Assembly: GCA_020641055.1 (NCBI GenBank)
Contig: CP067345.1
Location: 1,729,317-1,793,316, forward strand
DNA: 64,000 nt
Direction of reading: 5' to 3'
Source of the DNA: Clostridioides sp. ES-S-0010-02
Lineage (GTDB): Bacteria > Bacillota > Clostridia > Peptostreptococcales > Peptostreptococcaceae
Part shown: piece after piece, positions 39,012-47,844 of the stretch
Position numbering within the stretch: the stretch's first letter is position 1
Layout of the letters: each line of letters opens with the position of its first letter
Program-made: the position numbers and the translations under genes
Notes under the pieces: generated by a model
The model's input: only the letters and a program-made list of their open reading frames with translations
What the model was told of the DNA's origin: nothing
Databases searched by the model: none

Positions 39012-40495
39012 GGGAACAATTACTTCAACCAGAATCAGGATGGAAAAGATATGATGAAGCAAATATACAAGCTATAATAAAAGGAACATTTTGGGGAAAA
39101 GAGAATTTCAATGGATTTTATGGAGGGTCAAGTATTTGGCTTAAAAGTATTGATAGTAGCTATAAATTTAAATTTTATGGAAATAAGTTAAGACTTATAT
39201 CAGATAGAAATACAAATAGACCTCAAAATAATACTAAATTAGTAATAGATGGAGTTGAATACATTTGTAATACATATGGTCAAACAAATGGTCAAATACT
39301 TGCCATTGATGTAGGTAATTTAGAAGATTCTATACATGATGTTGTAATATCTCCAGTTAAAGAGGGTCTTGCAACTATTGACTGTATAGATATAAATTCA
39401 GATGGATATATTCTTGATTTAGCTTTAGAACGAAACAAAACCATTAATAAGTTAGAAGTTGGAGAATATATTCCATGTAATTACAGTTACTATGATGGAT
39501 TTTCAAGCTTTTATACTGGTAAAGATATAAATTTTATTTGTGTTAGCCACACTGATAGACAGTCTATATTAATCTGTGACAAAGTTATTCCAGATTTATC
39601 ATTTGATGAGATAAATCAAAAAGGTTTCATATATGGTAATGAGCTAGAAAATCAATCTTATGAGCATAATATTTTAAAAATACAATCCTTAACTGGAGGT
39701 TCCAATAATAATGGTTTATCTGAATATGATAAGTATATTGTAAATTCAGACTTAAATGGACTAATAACACCAGGAGACAAAACTATTTGGAATTGGGATA
39801 TTTGTAGTATTACAAGTTCTATATCAGCATCTGATAATTCTAAAATAATAACTAGAGGATACTCTAGCCTTACAAACTATTCAACAAACAATACTTTCAA
39901 CAATAAAGGTCCAACTTTTGGGTTTAGACCAGTATTGATTATTAAACATTTATATGTTTCTCCATCATTTGAAATAAATCAATTTGGAAATTTTGATAAT
40001 TGTTTTAGTATAGCGAATATAAATTTAGATATATCAATAAAAATTCCTAAAGTAAGTGTTAGTATAATAAATACAACTAATTCCAAAACTTTTATTTCTA
40101 CTGAATTAATAAATGTTGTAGATAATTCTCTAAATATAGATTATACATTTAATAAAGACGATTTTGAATTAAATAAAGTAAATGTACTAAAGATTACTTT
40201 AACCGATGAAAATGAGTTTGAAACATCTATAGAAATAAATACATTCCCTATCGAAGATAAGCTGCTTATTTTTAACAATTCAATAACCTCTACTATCATT
40301 GAAAACAAACATAATAAAGATAGAATGATTGTCTGCGCTAATATAAAGGATAATTGTATTGTATTATACTTAAATAATAATAATTACATTGAAGCAAACC
40401 TTGAAGATTATGTCAGTGTAAATAAAAATACGAAATTAAAATTTTTATTAGATAAAAATTCTGATTTAATATCTTATGGATTATCATTTATATAA
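38999..40495 (+). CDS. Fibre/receptor-binding protein, type B copy 2 (C-terminally shortened)
   Basis: This 498-residue paralogue of type B copy 1 has the same N-terminal domain (MAVIGEQLLQPESGWKRYD) and fibre domain (EVGEYIPCNYSY, SEYDKYIVNSDLNGLITPGD, GFRPVLII). It also has the following beta modules, but stops after SYGLSFI and lacks the roughly 70-residue helical tail of copy 1. The start overlaps the end of the preceding gene, implying coupled translation. About 200 bases of AT-rich sequence without a gene or clear promoter follow before the sheath genes. Confidence 0.73.
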   Translation: MAVIGEQLLQPESGWKRYDEANIQAIIKGTFWGKENFNGFYGGSSIWLKSIDSSYKFKFYGNKLRLISDRNTNRPQNNTKLVIDGVEYICNTYGQTNGQILAIDVGNLEDSIHDVVISPVKEGLATIDCIDINSDGYILDLALERNKTINKLEVGEYIPCNYSYYDGFSSFYTGKDINFICVSHTDRQSILICDKVIPDLSFDEINQKGFIYGNELENQSYEHNILKIQSLTGGSNNNGLSEYDKYIVNSDLNGLITPGDKTIWNWDICSITSSISASDNSKIITRGYSSLTNYSTNNTFNNKGPTFGFRPVLIIKHLYVSPSFEINQFGNFDNCFSIANINLDISIKIPKVSVSIINTTNSKTFISTELINVVDNSLNIDYTFNKDDFELNKVNVLKITLTDENEFETSIEINTFPIEDKLLIFNNSITSTIIENKHNKDRMIVCANIKDNCIVLYLNNNNYIEANLEDYVSVNKNTKLKFLLDKNSDLISYGLSFI

Positions 40496-40702
40496 AAAAT
40501 AATTAATACTAAAGCGAATGAAGTATAAAAAAGGAAATCTAAAGTAAAAAATAATTATCGTGATTTGCAAATAAAATATAAATTAAAATCTACAAAATAA
40601 ATATAAGTGGTAGTATATTAAATAATGTCAAGATATATAGTGTATTTAATTAATCTTGAAGAATTATAAAAAATAAAGATGATTAGAAGGAAAGAAATAA
40701 TC

Positions 40703-42214
40703 ATGAACATATCAAAAAATTTGCTTAATGAACAAGAATTCTATGGCAAAAATATCTATCTATTGGGAACTTCAGAATTTGGACCAGTAAACACTCCAAT
40801 AAAAATAAATTCAATTTCTCACATGAATTCAAACTTTGGGAAAAAAGGTTCTTTAGTTGAAGCATATAAAATTATAAAAGAATCCAAATTAGACTGTAAA
40901 GTTTATCTATGTAAAGTTACAGGAGCACATGCAGAAATTTATCTGGATGTAAAATGTGCTAATGGAGAAATAATAAAAAACAGTATACACATTAAATCAA
41001 AGTATGCAAATGAAATATATAATGATATTGAAATAATGATAAATCAAGATGACTTACGGGTAGTCTATCCAAAAAATTTAGGGGATTATGTATTAAAATA
41101 TCCATATAAAAATTATCCTACTTTGTATGATTTATCAGAAGCTATAAATAAAGATTCTCAAAAGCTAAAAGGGATGATAATTTGTAGTATTTATTGTGAT
41201 TCTTATATAGAAACAAAGGATTCTATAATTGAAGTAAATCAAAGTACATATAAACTTAGTGGAGGATATAATGGATTAGATTGCAACAAAAATATAATGT
41301 ACAATAATTTAGATAGTACATATACTATTTTAGAAGGACTTGATGTAGATATTATTATGCCTTTAGGAGTATATTATGATGATACATTTACAGATGACAG
41401 AGAAAAAATAGATAAATATTATGACCTAACAAGAGACTATTTAACTATTAAAGATGGAGAACGATACTTGACTTTTTATGAACAATTGCTTAATTTTTGT
41501 AAAGTTCAAATGAAAACAGGTATCATAACTCATGGTGTTATTGGACTTAATCTAACTAATGAGATTTGGATAGATGAGAAAAAATATATTGCTATACTGG
41601 AATATTTTAAAAAAGTAAATGAAGTATCAAAATTTGATAAAAATTATGAACAATTGGTAAGTGTAGTAGCTGGAGATGTATATACCACATATGGTACTAA
41701 CATTGTAAATGCAAGTATAGTATATGCTCCCCTTGTAGCAAGTTTAGATATTATAGCAAATACTACAAATAAGGAAGTTCCAGAATCATTTTCACTATTT
41801 AATACCTTTGATACTTCAACAATAGAAAAAATGAATGAACTTGGATATGTATCATTTAGATTTAGTCAGTTACATAGAAGGGTAGTAGTATCAAATGGAA
41901 TTACAATGAGTGAGCATACAGAATATAAGTATTTATGTAATGTAAGAATGATTCAGTTGACCATGTGTTACATAAAAAAGATGTTATATTCATATATAGG
42001 TGAAAATATAGATGCTTTGTTATCATCTGGATATTTAAAAGAAAACTTAACACAATTGTTAGATGAATTAAGGGAGAGAGAACTTATAAGTGAATATATA
42101 ATAAATGAACTATCTAAACGTAAATCAGGAGAATTATTTTTAGACTTAAGTTTAAAGACAGTATATATGTTAGAGTATGTTAAAACCTATAGTGGTTTGA
42201 GTATAGGTAGGTGA
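40703..42214 (+). CDS. Tail sheath-like protein 1 (short form)
   Basis: This 503-residue protein aligns by motif with the larger sheath two genes downstream. Shared blocks are YLLGTSEFGPVNTP near the start, LSGGYNGLDCNK, DVDIIMPLGVYYDD, ITHGVIGLN and LVSVVAGD. Sheath subunits form the contractile outer cylinder of myovirus-type tails. It lacks the inserted Ig-like repeats of its paralogue, and its C-terminal region is diverged. AGAAGG before the chosen ATG supports this start over one 24 bases earlier. Having two sheath genes is unusual for phages but known in some injection systems. Confidence 0.75.
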   Translation: MNISKNLLNEQEFYGKNIYLLGTSEFGPVNTPIKINSISHMNSNFGKKGSLVEAYKIIKESKLDCKVYLCKVTGAHAEIYLDVKCANGEIIKNSIHIKSKYANEIYNDIEIMINQDDLRVVYPKNLGDYVLKYPYKNYPTLYDLSEAINKDSQKLKGMIICSIYCDSYIETKDSIIEVNQSTYKLSGGYNGLDCNKNIMYNNLDSTYTILEGLDVDIIMPLGVYYDDTFTDDREKIDKYYDLTRDYLTIKDGERYLTFYEQLLNFCKVQMKTGIITHGVIGLNLTNEIWIDEKKYIAILEYFKKVNEVSKFDKNYEQLVSVVAGDVYTTYGTNIVNASIVYAPLVASLDIIANTTNKEVPESFSLFNTFDTSTIEKMNELGYVSFRFSQLHRRVVVSNGITMSEHTEYKYLCNVRMIQLTMCYIKKMLYSYIGENIDALLSSGYLKENLTQLLDELRERELISEYIINELSKRKSGELFLDLSLKTVYMLEYVKTYSGLSIGR

Positions 42215-42218
42215 AAAA

Positions 42219-42824
42219 GTGAATACAGAATCTATTCAAAATAATAAAAATATATTTATAACTAAAGAATACATTAATAACTTTGAAAAGATAGAAGAAA
42301 TACTAGAATATATTTTAAAAACAGAATTAGAAGATAATTGGGGAGTAATTTCCTTTGAAACAATAAAAAAAGATGAGACAGATAAAATTATACTGCCACA
42401 AATAAATTACTGTGTAAAATTAAGAGAAATATCTAAAGGTAAAAGTTATAAGCCAATGTTGACTGATCTAATTGATGAATTAGATGAAAATAAAGAAAAA
42501 ACAGGTAAAGTAATTAAAGTGTATAGACAAAGTTTTGATTGCATACTAGAATTTAGATTTATAGCTAAAACACAAAAAGAATGTAGAAGACTTATGGAAG
42601 CTTTTGAGGACATAATAACATCTTACACAGGATTTCTAAAGAAAAAAGGTCTTGGGGATATTTTCTTTTTAAAAGAAATCTCAACTGAAGATAACATAAG
42701 TTTTGATGAAAATACTTCAGTTAAAACATCTGAATATTTTATACGATTAGAAAAAGTAAAAACTTTAAATGTAAATAAACTTAAAAATATAGAAATGAAA
42801 TTTTCTGTAAAGGATAGAATTTAG
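42219..42824 (+). CDS. Putative tail terminator/completion protein
   Basis: This 201-residue protein starts with GTG, preceded by GTAGGTG, four bases after the previous stop. The mid-region (QSFDCILEFRFIAKTQKEC, LMEAFEDIITSYTGFLKKKG) resembles tail completion or terminator proteins that cap the sheath-tube end. Its location between two sheath genes fits. The similarity is judged by eye and is weak; it could also be another small tail component. Confidence 0.45.
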   Translation: MNTESIQNNKNIFITKEYINNFEKIEEILEYILKTELEDNWGVISFETIKKDETDKIILPQINYCVKLREISKGKSYKPMLTDLIDELDENKEKTGKVIKVYRQSFDCILEFRFIAKTQKECRRLMEAFEDIITSYTGFLKKKGLGDIFFLKEISTEDNISFDENTSVKTSEYFIRLEKVKTLNVNKLKNIEMKFSVKDRI

Positions 42825-42896
42825 CCAAGAATAGTATAAATTCCACTTGGTATAAAGTCTATAATATCTACAAAATTTAAAGGGGGAAAAACCTTT

Positions 42897-45203
42897 ATGG
42901 CAAACTTAGGAAATATGTATCCTAATCTTCCAGGAATGTTAGTCGAATTTAAAGATGGTGGTTCTGCACTTAGATTTGGTTTGGATGAATATAACACTGA
43001 TAGTATGTTGTTACTTGGGACAGCAGTTGATGGCCCAGTAATGGAGCCTGTAGCGATAGATGATTCTTCTATAGAATTACTATTTGGTTCAGACACTAAT
43101 TTAAATGGAATTCCAAATGGTTCAACATTAGTTCAATCATATAAGCAAGCTAGAGATGCTGGATGTCAAGATATAAGAGTAATGAGAATCTCTGGTACAT
43201 GCGCAACGTCAAATATAAGTGCACCATCTCAAGTTGTTGAAAAAAATAAAAAGATAGATGAGGACTTATCAGTTACTCAAGGATGTGAGAAAACTGATAT
43301 AAAACTAAGTGGAAAAGGGATTATTGCAAGTTCAATTAGAGTTTATGTAAAAGGAAAAGAACTACTCTCTGGATTTGTATATAATGAATTTCTTAAAAGC
43401 ATATCAATAGAAAAAAATGCTTGTGATGCAGGTGTACCTGTTTCAATAGCTTATAATTATAGATATTGGGTTGAACAGAAACCAGAATATTTAACTTTGA
43501 ATCGTGATAAAAAGATTTTTTTATCTAATATTCCAAATGGCGCTGCTATAGTAGTTACTTATGATGGGAAATCTATAGATGAGTATATTGAAATGAATGA
43601 TAATGTCATAACAATACCATCTTTAGATGAAGGAGAAAGAGTAGTTGTAAGTTATAGGGTAGAAGTTGTAGGAGAAGAAATAGAAACTCAAGTAGATGGA
43701 AATATTTTTATGACTGCCACATCAAATCAAAAGCTACTTTTAAGTAATACTCCAGTAGATGGAACACTTACATTATATGTTGGAGGAAGTAAAGTATTAG
43801 ATTCAAATTCTTTTTCAATAGATAAAAAGTCAAAAACTATAACTCTTAAAAAAGAATGTTTTCAAATGGGACAAGTAGTATCCGTAAGTTATTATATGCC
43901 AGTTAAAGAGAAGATAGAAAGAAAGATAAGATTAAAATCTAAGTTTGCTGGAGATATGTATAATTTAGGTCAAGTAAAAGTAGAAGATTTGAGAGACACT
44001 TTTGGCAATTATATAGGAAAATATGTAAAAATCATTAAGCCAGAATCTAAAATGAGTATTGGTGAAGAACCTTTAATATTATCAACTCTTGACTACTTAA
44101 CTTTTGGAGCATTAGTAGATGCAATAAACAATTTACAGACAACATATTTTGCAGAAACGGATACACCAGAAGAACTTACAAAAGATTTAATAAAATCAGC
44201 TACATATTTTATAGGCGGTTCTAATGGTTTAGATATGAATAAAGAAGATATGTTTAAGGCATTATCAGGAGAAAGAGATAGAAATGGATACATAGTAAAA
44301 CAAGGTGCTTATCAATTGCTTGAAAATTATAATGTAGATTGGATAGTTCCTTTAGGTGTTTATGCTGATGATAAACTATTTGACAGACATCAAGATTTTG
44401 CATATGAACTTGCTTTATTCTGTGCAGTGTTATCCTATAGAAATAAATCTACATATGGTGTAATAGCAATGAATCCATTAAAAGATACATCTCTATCAGG
44501 TGTCCAATCACACTCTAAATATTTAACACAATACAGTAATGAATTTTTAATGAAGGATGATAAAGGTACTATAATTACTGATGGTCAGGGAAACTCTATA
44601 GACCTTGGAAAGTTTATATCAGTAGTTGCAGGTCCTACACCTATAGTGGAACATAAGGTAAGTTCGCTTAGAGAAGGAAATCCAGCAGTACTTTATGCTG
44701 CGTTCAATACAAGTATTTTACCACATTCATCTCCAACAAATAAGATATTAAGTGGTGTGAAATCACTAAAATATTCTTTTTCAAATGCACAATTGAATGA
44801 TATAACAGGGAACAAATTGGTTTCATTCAACTCTAAAAAATTAAAGGGTAGAACTTGCTTAAATAAGGTTTTTGTAGTAGATGCTCCAACATCTGCGAAG
44901 AAAGATAGTGTATATTCAAAATTATCTACATTAAAAGTTATGAGAGTAGTAACTGATAATATAAGGGAAGTGGCAGACCCATTTATAGGGGAAGCAAATA
45001 CAATAGAACAGAGAAATGCACTAAGTGCAACAATTGCAAAAAGACTAGATGCATTATTATTACAAGGAGTTATATTAGATTATAGTTTCAATCTAATAGC
45101 AACACAACAAGATTTAATATTAGGACAAGCTAAGTTGGAAGTTGGTATAGTAGCACCACAAGAACTTAGAAAAATAACTACTATAGTAGGTCTAAAAAAA
45201 TAA
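42897..45203 (+). CDS. Contractile tail sheath protein 2 (with inserted Ig-like repeats)
   Basis: This 768-residue protein has a clear sheath fold. The N-terminal part is LLLGTAVDGPVMEP, and the central part has YFIGGSNGLDMNK, NVDWIVPLGVYADD and ISVVAGPTPI. The C-terminal domain (VMRVVTDNIREVADPFIGE, GVILDYSFNLIATQQD, KITTIVGLKK) is typical of sheaths. Residues about 131-336 hold three related beta repeats of 50-60 aa (LSxxPxxGTLxVYVxGK...VSVSYxxxV), absent from the shorter paralogue. They probably decorate the outside of the sheath. AGGGGGAAA precedes the ATG. Confidence 0.9.
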   Translation: MANLGNMYPNLPGMLVEFKDGGSALRFGLDEYNTDSMLLLGTAVDGPVMEPVAIDDSSIELLFGSDTNLNGIPNGSTLVQSYKQARDAGCQDIRVMRISGTCATSNISAPSQVVEKNKKIDEDLSVTQGCEKTDIKLSGKGIIASSIRVYVKGKELLSGFVYNEFLKSISIEKNACDAGVPVSIAYNYRYWVEQKPEYLTLNRDKKIFLSNIPNGAAIVVTYDGKSIDEYIEMNDNVITIPSLDEGERVVVSYRVEVVGEEIETQVDGNIFMTATSNQKLLLSNTPVDGTLTLYVGGSKVLDSNSFSIDKKSKTITLKKECFQMGQVVSVSYYMPVKEKIERKIRLKSKFAGDMYNLGQVKVEDLRDTFGNYIGKYVKIIKPESKMSIGEEPLILSTLDYLTFGALVDAINNLQTTYFAETDTPEELTKDLIKSATYFIGGSNGLDMNKEDMFKALSGERDRNGYIVKQGAYQLLENYNVDWIVPLGVYADDKLFDRHQDFAYELALFCAVLSYRNKSTYGVIAMNPLKDTSLSGVQSHSKYLTQYSNEFLMKDDKGTIITDGQGNSIDLGKFISVVAGPTPIVEHKVSSLREGNPAVLYAAFNTSILPHSSPTNKILSGVKSLKYSFSNAQLNDITGNKLVSFNSKKLKGRTCLNKVFVVDAPTSAKKDSVYSKLSTLKVMRVVTDNIREVADPFIGEANTIEQRNALSATIAKRLDALLLQGVILDYSFNLIATQQDLILGQAKLEVGIVAPQELRKITTIVGLKK

Positions 45204-45252
45204 AAACGGAAGAAAACCATTCGTTTATATTTAATAGTTAGGAGATATCGTT

Positions 45253-45945
45253 ATGTCAAGTCCGAATATAAACACACTAACATCATTTTCTGGTGCTGAT
45301 TTGGTTGTAAGCTTTGCAAATCAAGTTATTGGAGAATTACAAAAAATATCGTGGAGTATAGAACGTGAAAAAAAACCAGTATACACATTAGGAAGCCCAG
45401 ATGCAAGAAGTTTTTCAAGAGGTAAAAGAGAGATTAAAGGTTCCTTAGTATTTGCTATGTTTGACCAAGATTCTCTAATTAAATCTATGAAAAGCGTTTT
45501 AAAATCATCAGAATCTACAATATTTACAACATCAGGAAAATTAGCTATAACAGAAGAAGAAAACTTTATAAATGCAGTAGAGATGTTGAAGTGGAATATA
45601 ACAGCACAAGATGCTATAAATTTAAGTAGAAACATGGATAGTAAATCTAAGTATAATGAAAGTAATCCTAAAGTAAGTGACGAAAATTTTGAAATACCTA
45701 ATGGCTTTAGCCCAATAAGGGATAATAGAATAATTTATTTAGATTCTTTACCACCATTTGATATAACAATGACCTTTGGAAATGAGCAAGGTCAATGTGC
45801 ATTTCAAAAGATATATGATGTTGATATAATAGATGAATCTAGTGAGGTCTCTATTGATACAATTGTTTTAGAGAAAAAGTTAAATTATAGAGCTAGAAAA
45901 ATATCACCACTTATACAAGGTGTATATTCAAAAGAAGAAAATTAA
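45253..45945 (+). CDS. Tail tube protein 1
   Basis: This 230-residue protein follows the sheath by about 50 bases. It has a tube-like beta core (VVSFANQVIGELQKISWSI, PDARSFSRGKREIKGSLVF) and a late strand set (PFDITMTFGNE, YDVDIIDESSEVSIDTI). Position after sheath, length and the pattern shared with two further genes support a tail tube or tube-like role. AGGAGATATCG precedes the ATG. A hairpin follows it. Confidence 0.72.
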   Translation: MSSPNINTLTSFSGADLVVSFANQVIGELQKISWSIEREKKPVYTLGSPDARSFSRGKREIKGSLVFAMFDQDSLIKSMKSVLKSSESTIFTTSGKLAITEEENFINAVEMLKWNITAQDAINLSRNMDSKSKYNESNPKVSDENFEIPNGFSPIRDNRIIYLDSLPPFDITMTFGNEQGQCAFQKIYDVDIIDESSEVSIDTIVLEKKLNYRARKISPLIQGVYSKEEN

Positions 45946-45997
45946 AATAAAACATAAAATAAAAGATGTAAATAGATAAAAGTAAAAAATTATAAGG

Positions 45998-46057
45998 CCT
46001 CATGTAGTAAATATTTACAGGTGTATTTTATGTATTTAAAAGCTACATGTGGTTTTT
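45998..46057 (+). terminator. Partial terminator/attenuator between tube genes
   Basis: CCTCATGTAG pairs with CTACATGTGG (9 of 10 positions) across a 35-base loop and is followed by TTTTT. The downstream genes have no obvious new promoter, so this may reduce rather than stop transcription after the sheath and first tube genes. Confidence 0.55.
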
Positions 46058-46091
46058 CTAAATATAAATCACAAAAGAGAGGTAAAGTAAA

Positions 46092-46709
46092 ATGGATTTA
46101 GATAATACTTTTTACAAAGCATTTTCAAGTACAGATTCTCTCGCATTTGTTTTATTTCCAGAATCTAAGCCCATTCTTTTAGGTAGTTTAACAAGTATAT
46201 CATACTCAATTCAAAGAAATAAAAAGCCAGTAACATCAATAGGAAATACAAAAGTATCTGGATATACTAGAGGACCTAAGGTGATTTCTGGAAAAATGGA
46301 ATTTACTTTAATAAATCAGAATCTAATAAGTGATTTGACAAATAAGATTTCAGCTTTATCCAATAAAAAGAAGATTAGTTCAGACGAATTGCCTCTATTT
46401 GATGTAATGATAGTATCTCTAAATGAATATAAATATGTCACACAAATGATGATATATGGCATAGATATTATCAATGATAGTCAGATTATTTCTATAAATG
46501 ATATTTTTATAAAAAATACAATTCACTTTGTAGCAACAGATTTAAATGATTTTATGAGTTTATCAAGTGATAAAACAGTATCAAATAATACAAGTAGTTC
46601 AAATGTATTCTCGAATTCAGTGTTTTCTTATGATTTTACTATTGAGGGATATGAATATTCTAAAAAAAGTAATTTGAAAGGCGTTAAATATGACAAATTT
46701 AAACTTTGA
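46092..46709 (+). CDS. Tail tube-like protein 2
   Basis: This 205-residue protein shows the same strand pattern as the first tube protein: GSLTSISYSIQRNKKPVTSIG, VSGYTRGPKVISGKMEFTL, FDVMIVSLNE, MIYGIDIINDSQIISINDIF. This indicates a paralogous tube or tube-end subunit. AGAGAGGTAAAG precedes the ATG. The 3' end overlaps the next gene by 20 bases. A Ser/Asn-rich C-terminal tail is present. Its exact place in the tube cannot be told. Confidence 0.65.
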   Translation: MDLDNTFYKAFSSTDSLAFVLFPESKPILLGSLTSISYSIQRNKKPVTSIGNTKVSGYTRGPKVISGKMEFTLINQNLISDLTNKISALSNKKKISSDELPLFDVMIVSLNEYKYVTQMMIYGIDIINDSQIISINDIFIKNTIHFVATDLNDFMSLSSDKTVSNNTSSSNVFSNSVFSYDFTIEGYEYSKKSNLKGVKYDKFKL

Positions 46710-47823
46710 TACTATAAATAAAAAAGAAGTAAATAAGAGAGATTATAGTACATATAAAGAAGAGTTTTATGGAAGTTCTGATGTATTAATTTATATAAAT
46801 GGAAAACATAATAAACAGATATCTGCAATAAAATTTTATGTCAAAGAGCAAAGTAAACCTATTTATGGATATACATCTAGGGTATTTGATGATATAGCTG
46901 TAGGAAATAGAATAGTATTAGGATATATAAAAGTTCCTGTTAGTAATGCTCTCTCAGATACATCTAATTGTTTAGAACAAAATATAAGTATCTGTGATGA
47001 CTTTATTTTAAATAAAGAAGAAAAAATATATATACCAGATTGGATATATGGATATGATTTAAGAAATCTAAATGATAATTATATATGTAAATATGATGAT
47101 AACTTCTTATATAAAAATAAATGTAATTTAGATGACAATAATGTATCATTTCTTTATGATAAGTCACTATTTTATGTTGATTTTGGAAGTAAATACGATA
47201 TTAGAGTACACTCTGTACAAACAGCTCTAGTGTATATGGGATATATGTATAAGGAGCTAAGCTTTAGTGAATTAAAATACGGTCATTATTGTGTATGTAC
47301 ATTTGATATGGTTAAGGCTTTTCAAAAAGAAAGTGGAATTATACCCACAGGAAGGTTATGTAAAAAGACTTGGAATTTAATATTTAAAAAATTATATTCT
47401 AATTATAACATCATTATTTTGAAGAATAATGAAAAAGAAATCTGTATTAAAGATATGCAAGAAGAAAATCAGTATAAATCAGATTGTAATTTAAAAGCTA
47501 TAAATTCTTTTGTTTATGATGAATTAGAATGTGATTACAACTTGATAGATAATTTAATAGATGATTACAATTACAAAGAAAATAAGCTGAAATATGACTT
47601 AGAAAATTCAGACTATCAACCTTTCTTTAATCCTAATAATATAAATACACTTAGAAAAAATAATTTTTCGATAAGTCTTATATATGGAGATAAAAAAGAA
47701 AAATATAGAAAAATAATAGGAGTATCACCTGTATCAGTAAGTCAAGAAATAGATACAACAGGAAATCCTATATACGATATATACGAATTCATAGCAAAGG
47801 ATGTAATTGAAACTAATAATTAA
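46690..47823 (+). CDS. Tube-like protein with inserted peptidoglycan-binding domain
   Basis: In this 377-residue protein the first 85 residues (VLIYINGKHNKQISAIKFYV, RVFDDIAVGNRIVLGYIKV) and the last 60 (FSISLIYGDKK, IGVSPVSVSQEID) follow the tube-protein strand pattern. Between them, residues about 168-232 match a PG_binding_1 domain (SVQTALVYMGYM, TFDMVKAFQKESGIIPTGRL). No catalytic lysin domain is seen. I infer a tube-initiator or baseplate-proximal protein that touches the cell wall. It overlaps the preceding gene, so translation is coupled. Confidence 0.68.
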   Translation: MTNLNFDTINKKEVNKRDYSTYKEEFYGSSDVLIYINGKHNKQISAIKFYVKEQSKPIYGYTSRVFDDIAVGNRIVLGYIKVPVSNALSDTSNCLEQNISICDDFILNKEEKIYIPDWIYGYDLRNLNDNYICKYDDNFLYKNKCNLDDNNVSFLYDKSLFYVDFGSKYDIRVHSVQTALVYMGYMYKELSFSELKYGHYCVCTFDMVKAFQKESGIIPTGRLCKKTWNLIFKKLYSNYNIIILKNNEKEICIKDMQEENQYKSDCNLKAINSFVYDELECDYNLIDNLIDDYNYKENKLKYDLENSDYQPFFNPNNINTLRKNNFSISLIYGDKKEKYRKIIGVSPVSVSQEIDTTGNPIYDIYEFIAKDVIETNN

Positions 47824-47844
47824 ATAGTACTTGGAGGTGAGTAA

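Larger units (their letters stand above)
32911..40495 (+). repeat. A-B-A-B array of four paralogous fibre genes
   Basis: Four genes share an N-terminal domain of about 150 aa (GExLxQPExGWKRxD). The first and third share the type-A body and the second and fourth share the type-B body. This suggests that a two-gene unit (32911-36982) was duplicated to give 36984-40495 and then diverged. Confidence 0.8.

Noticed and set aside
32911-40495. Diversity-generating retroelement
   Set aside because: The fibre tips have a suggestive motif, but no reverse transcriptase, template repeat or adenine-biased variation is visible.
46690-47823. Endolysin
   Set aside because: It has a peptidoglycan-binding domain but no catalytic amidase, lysozyme or peptidase motif, and its flanks follow the tube-protein pattern.
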